64,000 nucleotides of DNA from Calonectria ilicicola (lineage: Eukaryota; Ascomycota; Sordariomycetes; Hypocreales; Nectriaceae), in assembly GCA_020809705.1 (NCBI GenBank), contig CP085833.1, positions 3,782,001 to 3,846,000 of the forward strand, given 5' to 3'. Each line of letters begins with the position of its first letter. Position 1 is the first letter of the stretch. Positions 62,151 through 64,000 of the stretch are shown piece by piece. A program made the translations under genes and the position numbers. The notes beneath the pieces were generated by a model. It searched no databases. It had not been told where the DNA came from and saw only the letters and a list, made by a program, of their open reading frames with translations.

Positions 62151-64000
62151 TTTCACACTTAAATCCCCTATAAGGAATCGCAAAGTTAAGAGTATTCGAG
62201 AAAATGCGTCAAGGAGATGAAATATGCCAGGTTGTGGATGTATTAACAGTCTTTTTAAAACCGTCACAGGATCAGTCAGCCCTGGGCGTTTTCAGTCAAC
62301 TTCAGCTGAATGTGGCGGAGCAAGATCGCGGCAGTCTACGGTAAAACTCAACGCGCTAGGAAGCCCAGCTCCTTTAAAAAAGCCTACCCAAGGCAGACAC
62401 AAACCTCAGCTGAGGTTTTATCGAATCTGAAATGAACAAGTGTACTTCCAAGCATTGTTTTAAAGAATTGATAATTTTTCTCCAGCCAAAGCGACAGGGT
62501 CGAGAATTTCGTCGAGGAAAGACACCCGCAGCACAACCAACCAAGTTTAAAATTATTATTGCGCATGATGGCTCAATAAAATATGGATATTCTTTCGTGA
62601 TACTATATTCCCTCAGACCCCGGTGGTGTGCCATCCACCATTCGAATGGGTTGTGGCATACCGATGAGCTTAGATGATGTCTTCCCATCCAAACCTATTT
62701 ATAGTTCTTGCAATTTTTTACGAGATATCCGTGGGCGAATATATTTATCTACTTGGTTCGAATCAAGAGTCATAGCACCAACATAGACAATACAGCCCGC
62801 ACGTGAGCCTCAGCTGGACCTGAAGGCCCTAGCAGGATTATTCGTTCTATTTTGAGATTTAATCTTGTATTAAACATATTTTAAGCATCCTAAATCCAAC
62901 ACCTATTGAATCTTTTCCCGTCTCATCCCTTAGTCACTACCAACAAAGATTGAAAGGGCGCCACGGCTGATTGACTATTGTTTCAAATAAATGTTTCCAG
63001 TAGTTCCCCAGGAACGGGTTACATTCTAGATTTGAGACACTGTAAAAAAAAAAAAAAAAAAGAGAGAGAGAGAGAGAGAAATGACCACTGAATCAAAGAT
63101 GCATCAAACTTCTCTTCACCTCAGTGGAATAATTGAGAGTGTATCGCTGTGGTGGTGCGCATGAGCCACTGACCATTTCGATGTACGCCGATTGGGTTTT
63201 CCGTGTAGTTTCAGGTACATTAGTAGAACTTTCTTCTTTAGCGGATGAATCACGGGGGTCTCGTCCTTTTTCCTTTTTCCCTTTTTTTCTCGCTAACCCC
63301 CTTTCTTTAGCTTGAGCGGGCTTACCATGTTGGTTCAATGATCATCCCGCCCATCAAACGGCCGAGGCATGATTAACAGGGCACATTTAGGAGAGTGAAT
63401 GTGAGTGGAATTAAGCAAAATTGACCTCCGCCACAAGGGCGATGACGCATTTGATAATCACATCTAATCTACGACGTTGTCTCACTAAAGCTTGGCCGAT
63501 TTCGCAAAAATCCAACCAAACTCGCTGACGAGCATCTATTCAGAGCAGTAATTTCGCCGCGGCGGATTAGCGAAATTGGGTATACATGTACACGGACGCA
63601 AAGGCGTCCAATAAGAAACCCATTCACTTCCTGTCGTAGTAATACTCTACGTCGTACAGAGCGTAAGAGCTTTATCACGTGGATCTTATACGAAGAAATG
63701 GCGCTTGGGCTCAAGTAGACCGCCTAACCTAAACTCTTATTTATTTGAGCTTGTTCGAGATAGGGTATTGGTGGCCACAGGGAGAGCAAATTTCCCTTCA
63801 CCATTCCCTCCCTCTCTGCCCAACTTCCTGAGTTACATCAAAGAGGCGGTGATGGAAAGTTATAGTAATCTAACTAAAAAATTTCACACCGGTTGTGAGC
63901 CGTAAGACTAAATAACAGTGAGCATTTGGCTGCCTTACCATGTCTTAGTTATGGTGCACGTTGTGCTCAGCTGCATGTTACTAAATAATTAAAAATCTCA
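62151..64000. other. Intergenic region to the window end
   Basis: No gene recognised. Contains a poly-A/(GA)n microsatellite at 63044-63080. Short open frames (for example 63093-63338 minus, 63705-63905 plus) show no domain. A partial gene could lie beyond the window edge. Confidence 0.4.
63044..63080 (+). repeat. Poly-A / (GA)n microsatellite
   Basis: Eighteen A residues followed by about nine GA units. Confidence 0.9.

Noticed and set aside
1..64000. CRISPR arrays, rRNA or tRNA genes
   Set aside because: No spaced direct repeats, rRNA sequence or cloverleaf with A and B boxes was recognised on reading; a dedicated scan was not possible.

Overview
The window is nuclear DNA of a filamentous ascomycete (Pezizomycotina). 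The evidence is short GT-AG introns of roughly 45-110 bases, Zn2Cys6 regulators, a HET-domain protein, a cAMP-receptor-like GPCR, and a transposon block in which almost every informative change is C-to-T or G-to-A, the mark of repeat-induced point mutation (RIP). The sequence alone does not fix the species. There is no operon structure, CRISPR array, rRNA or recognisable tRNA.

Layout. (1) 1-12977 is normal gene space: a dienelactone hydrolase (+), an amino-acid transporter (-) divergent from a Zn2Cys6 factor (+), a 3-kb intergenic stretch, a salicylate-hydroxylase-type FAD monooxygenase (+) and a small conserved-looking protein (+). (2) 12983-40139 is a 27-kb extremely AT-rich island. It resolves into four nested LTR retrotransposons, each with matching LTR pairs and an exact 5-bp target-site duplication. 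Element 1 (163-bp LTRs, TSD CTATT) received element 2 (174-bp LTRs, TSD ATAAT) and element 3 (400-bp LTRs, TSD GGGAA). Element 3 in turn received element 4 (390-bp LTRs, TSD ATTAT), a close relative and a Ty3/Gypsy chromovirus. All are dead through RIP. (3) 40145-64000 is gene space again: CTP synthase (-), a SET-domain protein and a MYND protein in tandem (+), a zinc alcohol dehydrogenase (-) divergent from an argininosuccinate lyase (+), a second Zn2Cys6 factor (+), a seven-helix cAMP-receptor-like GPCR (-) divergent from an MFS monocarboxylate-type transporter (+), and a HET-domain protein (-).

How the genes fit together. Several are housekeeping (CTP synthase, possibly argininosuccinate lyase). 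The dienelactone hydrolase and FAD monooxygenase are both enzymes of aromatic degradation, but they are about 8 kb apart and no cluster is proven. The transporter/Zn2Cys6 pair and the GPCR/MFS pair share divergent promoters and may be coregulated.

Gene models were rebuilt by joining open frames across GT-AG introns so that frame and family alignment both hold. Exon coordinates are in the evidence fields. The points most worth a second look are the four-layer insertion history, the sparing of the outward LTR ends from RIP, the antisense coiled-coil-like ORFs in the chromovirus 3' regions, the same-frame SET/MYND junction with no ATG, and the divergent active-site signatures of the argininosuccinate lyase.
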